DNA from: Limisphaerales bacterium
GTDB lineage: Bacteria > Verrucomicrobiota > Verrucomicrobiia > Limisphaerales > AAA164-E04
Direction: 5' to 3'
Assembly: GCA_024761205.1 (NCBI GenBank)
Contig: JAMASS010000014.1
Coordinates: 1 to 43,791 of the forward strand
DNA length: 43,791 nt
Shown: positions 41,705-43,791 of the stretch, piece after piece
Position numbering within the stretch: the first letter of the stretch is position 1
How the letters are laid out: each line of letters opens with the position of its first letter
Program-made: the position numbers and the translations under genes
The notes under the pieces: model-generated
Seen by the model: only the letters and a program-made list of their open reading frames with translations
Told to the model about the DNA's origin: nothing
Databases searched by the model: none

Positions 41705-43791
41705 ATGTCGGATATTCCCAAAACCTACGAACCGCAGACCTTCGAACCGAAGTGGTACCAACGCTGGTTGGATCAGGAGATATTCAAAGCCGACGCCGCG
41801 TCTGATCGGCCACCGTACTCGATTGTCATTCCGCCACCGAACATCACCGGCGTCCTCCACATGGGCCACGTCCTGAATAACACCATCCAGGATATTCTCG
41901 CCCGCAAGGCACGAATGGACGGATTCGAAGTCCTTTGGCTTCCCGGAACGGATCACGCAGGAATCGCCACACAAGTGGTGGTCGAGAAGCACCTCAAGAA
42001 AGAGCAAGGACTCTCTCGCCACGATCTCGGCCGCGAGAAGTTTGTCGAGAAAGTCTGGCAGTGGAAGAAGAAACACGGCGGCATTATCATCGAACAGCTC
42101 AAGAAACTCGGCTGTTCCTGCGACTGGTCCCGAGAACGCTTCACCATGGACGAAACCTACTCGCGAACCGTCGCCGAGACCTTCGTCAGCCTTTACCACA
42201 AGGGCTTGATCTATCGCGGCAAGCGCATGGTCAACTGGTGCCCCACATCTCGGACCGCACTGTCAGACGAAGAGGTGATCATGAAGGAACAAAAGGGGCT
42301 GCTCTACTACTTCAAAGTCGAAATCGAAGAAGAGCCTGGCACTTTTCTCCCGATTGCCACCACCCGTCCGGAAACCATTCCCGGTGACTCCGGAATCGCC
42401 GTCAATCCCCAGGATCCGCGATACGCGAAATATATTGGCAAACACGTGCTGCGACCGCTCCCGCCGGAGTTGTCCAACGAGGAAAAACGAATTCCTATCG
42501 TCGCCGACGAGCACGTTGATTTCGAATTTGGAACCGGCGTGCTCAAGGTCACACCAGCGCACGACAAAGCCGACTTTGAAATCGGTGAGCGCCACTCGCT
42601 CGCTGTCATTGAGGTCATCGACGCCGCCGGAAACATGAACGATGCCGCCGGCAATGACCTGAAGGGCATGGATCGTTTCAAGGCCCGCAAAGTGGCTTCG
42701 TTACTGCTTGATGAGCTTGGCCTGCTGGAAAAGGAGGAAGCGTATACCAACAATGTCGGCTTTAGCGAACGCGCCGATGTACCCATCGAACCCCGCCTCT
42801 CAGAACAGTGGTTCATGAAGTATCCTAGCGTTGCAAAAGCCAGAGAAATCGTGGCCTCAGGCGAGATCAAGCTCTATCCCGAGCGTTGGAAAAAAGTCTA
42901 TGATCATTGGATGGCAAACCTCCAAGATTGGTGCATCAGTCGTCAACTGTGGTGGGGCCACCAAATCCCGGTTTGGTACCGGGGAGACGAAGTAAAATGC
43001 CAAGTCGATGCACCGGGAGACGATTGGACGCAAGACCCTGACGTTTTGGACACCTGGTGTTCCTCCTGGCTCTGGCCGTTTGCGACCATGGACGGACCGA
43101 CCTTGAAGAAATTCTATCCCACCACCGCGCTGGTAACCGCACCTGAAATCCTTTTCTTCTGGGTGGCGCGAATGATCATGGCGGGGCTCGATTACCGGAA
43201 CGAGAAGCCGTTTGGAACTGTCTGCCTCCACGGCATCATCCGCGACAAACAGGGACGCAAAATGTCCAAAAGCCTGGGCAACTCGCCGGACCCGCTCGAC
43301 CTCATTGCCAAGTACGGAGCCGATGCCTTGCGTTTGGGGGTCATGCGTTCGACCCCGCGCGGTCAGGATACCTTGTTTGATGAACAAAACGTCGAGCTGG
43401 GACGCAATTTTTGCAACAAACTCTGGAATGCCTGCCGGTTCCGGCAAATGCAAGATGGTGCCGCGAAAGGCAAACTCGACGAAACGCTTTTATCCCCCAG
43501 CGACAAGTGGATCCTGCTCAAGCTGGGACAAGCCATCGACGAAGTCACCAAATTCATCGAGGAATTCAAACTCAATGGGGCCACCGCCTCGCTTTATCGG
43601 TTCTTCTGGAGCGAATACTGCGACTGGTATGTGGAAGCGTCCAAAGCAGTCTTACAAGGGTCCGATGAACGCCGCAAAGCGAATACGCTTGCCGTGATTG
43701 ATTTCGTCCTTAGCAATACCTTGCGGCTCCTTCATCCCTTCCTCCCATTTATCACGGAAGAACTGTGGCAAGGGATGGGGTTCGCCGGCGA
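41705..43791 (+). CDS. valS: Valyl-tRNA synthetase (truncated by window edge)
   Basis: ValS charges tRNA-Val and edits misactivated threonine. About 695 residues are visible, and the frame is open at the right edge. The class I signatures are LHMGH (about 51-55, HIGH equivalent) and KMSKS (519-523). The CP1 editing domain lies between, with LPIATTRPETI and VLKVTPAHDKADFE, and the ISRQLWWGHQIPVWY block follows. The C-terminal anticodon-binding domain begins before the edge (FFWSEYCDWYVE). The family is usually 860-950 residues, so roughly 200 residues are missing. The ATG at 41705 follows cimA by 34 nt. The amino-acid identity Val rather than Ile is supported by the APEILFFWVARM block. Confidence 0.93.
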   Translation, partial: MSDIPKTYEPQTFEPKWYQRWLDQEIFKADAASDRPPYSIVIPPPNITGVLHMGHVLNNTIQDILARKARMDGFEVLWLPGTDHAGIATQVVVEKHLKKEQGLSRHDLGREKFVEKVWQWKKKHGGIIIEQLKKLGCSCDWSRERFTMDETYSRTVAETFVSLYHKGLIYRGKRMVNWCPTSRTALSDEEVIMKEQKGLLYYFKVEIEEEPGTFLPIATTRPETIPGDSGIAVNPQDPRYAKYIGKHVLRPLPPELSNEEKRIPIVADEHVDFEFGTGVLKVTPAHDKADFEIGERHSLAVIEVIDAAGNMNDAAGNDLKGMDRFKARKVASLLLDELGLLEKEEAYTNNVGFSERADVPIEPRLSEQWFMKYPSVAKAREIVASGEIKLYPERWKKVYDHWMANLQDWCISRQLWWGHQIPVWYRGDEVKCQVDAPGDDWTQDPDVLDTWCSSWLWPFATMDGPTLKKFYPTTALVTAPEILFFWVARMIMAGLDYRNEKPFGTVCLHGIIRDKQGRKMSKSLGNSPDPLDLIAKYGADALRLGVMRSTPRGQDTLFDEQNVELGRNFCNKLWNACRFRQMQDGAAKGKLDETLLSPSDKWILLKLGQAIDEVTKFIEEFKLNGATASLYRFFWSEYCDWYVEASKAVLQGSDERRKANTLAVIDFVLSNTLRLLHPFLPFITEELWQGMGFAG

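Noticed and set aside
1-43791. tRNA, rRNA, CRISPR array, insertion sequence, integrase or phage genes
   Set aside because: None of the characteristic motifs or repeat patterns were found on either strand.

Overview
The window reads as chromosomal DNA of a Gram-negative bacterium, most probably a member of the Verrucomicrobia (the PVC group). This is an inference from gene content and protein style; no marker rRNA is present. The supporting signals are LPS-export genes (lptA-like, lptB) directly followed by HPr kinase and HPr, a futalosine-type menaquinone block (ubiX-mqnP-mqnE-mqnA), an LpoB/COG3014/YcfL-like outer-membrane lipoprotein trio, a stand-alone HARE-HTH protein, and many start codons without a Shine-Dalgarno sequence. 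There are no tRNA, rRNA, CRISPR, phage or insertion-sequence features. Most of the window is housekeeping DNA with one accessory-looking surface-polysaccharide locus.

Layout. 1-644: hairpin-rich region without a recognisable gene. 0.65-7.3 kb: pyrE, a secreted rhodanese, a secreted protein of unknown function, moeA, ubiE/menG, and the ycfL-like/COG3014/lpoB operon on the minus strand. 7.7-14 kb: HARE-HTH protein, then the plus-strand run hisF-hisI-lptA-lptB-hprK-ptsH, with a heptose adenylyltransferase on the minus strand. 14-23.7 kb, all plus strand: LOG-family protein, M16 peptidase, pabB-pabC (folate), ubiX-mqnP-mqnE-mqnA (menaquinone), and two ABC-2 permeases. 23.8-33 kb, all minus strand: histidine kinase, sigma-54 response regulator, GT-C glycosyltransferase, beta-barrel, BY-kinase, short OPX lipoprotein and an FHA membrane protein. 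33.4-37 kb, minus strand: mnmG and pgi. 37-38 kb: a decayed gene. 38-43.8 kb, plus strand: LMW-phosphatase-like protein, aroG-type DAHP synthase, cimA and a right-truncated valS.

How the genes work together. Chorismate links several blocks: DAHP synthase makes its precursor, PabB/PabC send it to folate, and MqnA/MqnE send it to menaquinone, with MqnP, UbiX and UbiE as later steps. The 24-33 kb block looks like a complete regulator-plus-export unit for a surface polysaccharide. Its short OPX lipoprotein probably needs the neighbouring beta-barrel to cross the outer membrane. A sigma-70-like promoter lies before the barrel gene, and a terminator ends 6 nt before the BY-kinase start, which suggests attenuated expression.

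Most notable non-gene signals: a perfect 16-bp parS-type palindrome inside mnmG with a 14/16 match 1.25 kb away (suggesting an origin-proximal location), a perfect 26-bp palindrome inside the glycosyltransferase gene, a perfect 14-bp-stem inverted repeat inside the DAHP synthase gene, and an in-frame 75-bp-period duplication inside lpoB. I did not find a clearly novel defence or mobile system. The polysaccharide locus with its FHA partner and the parS sites are the best leads.
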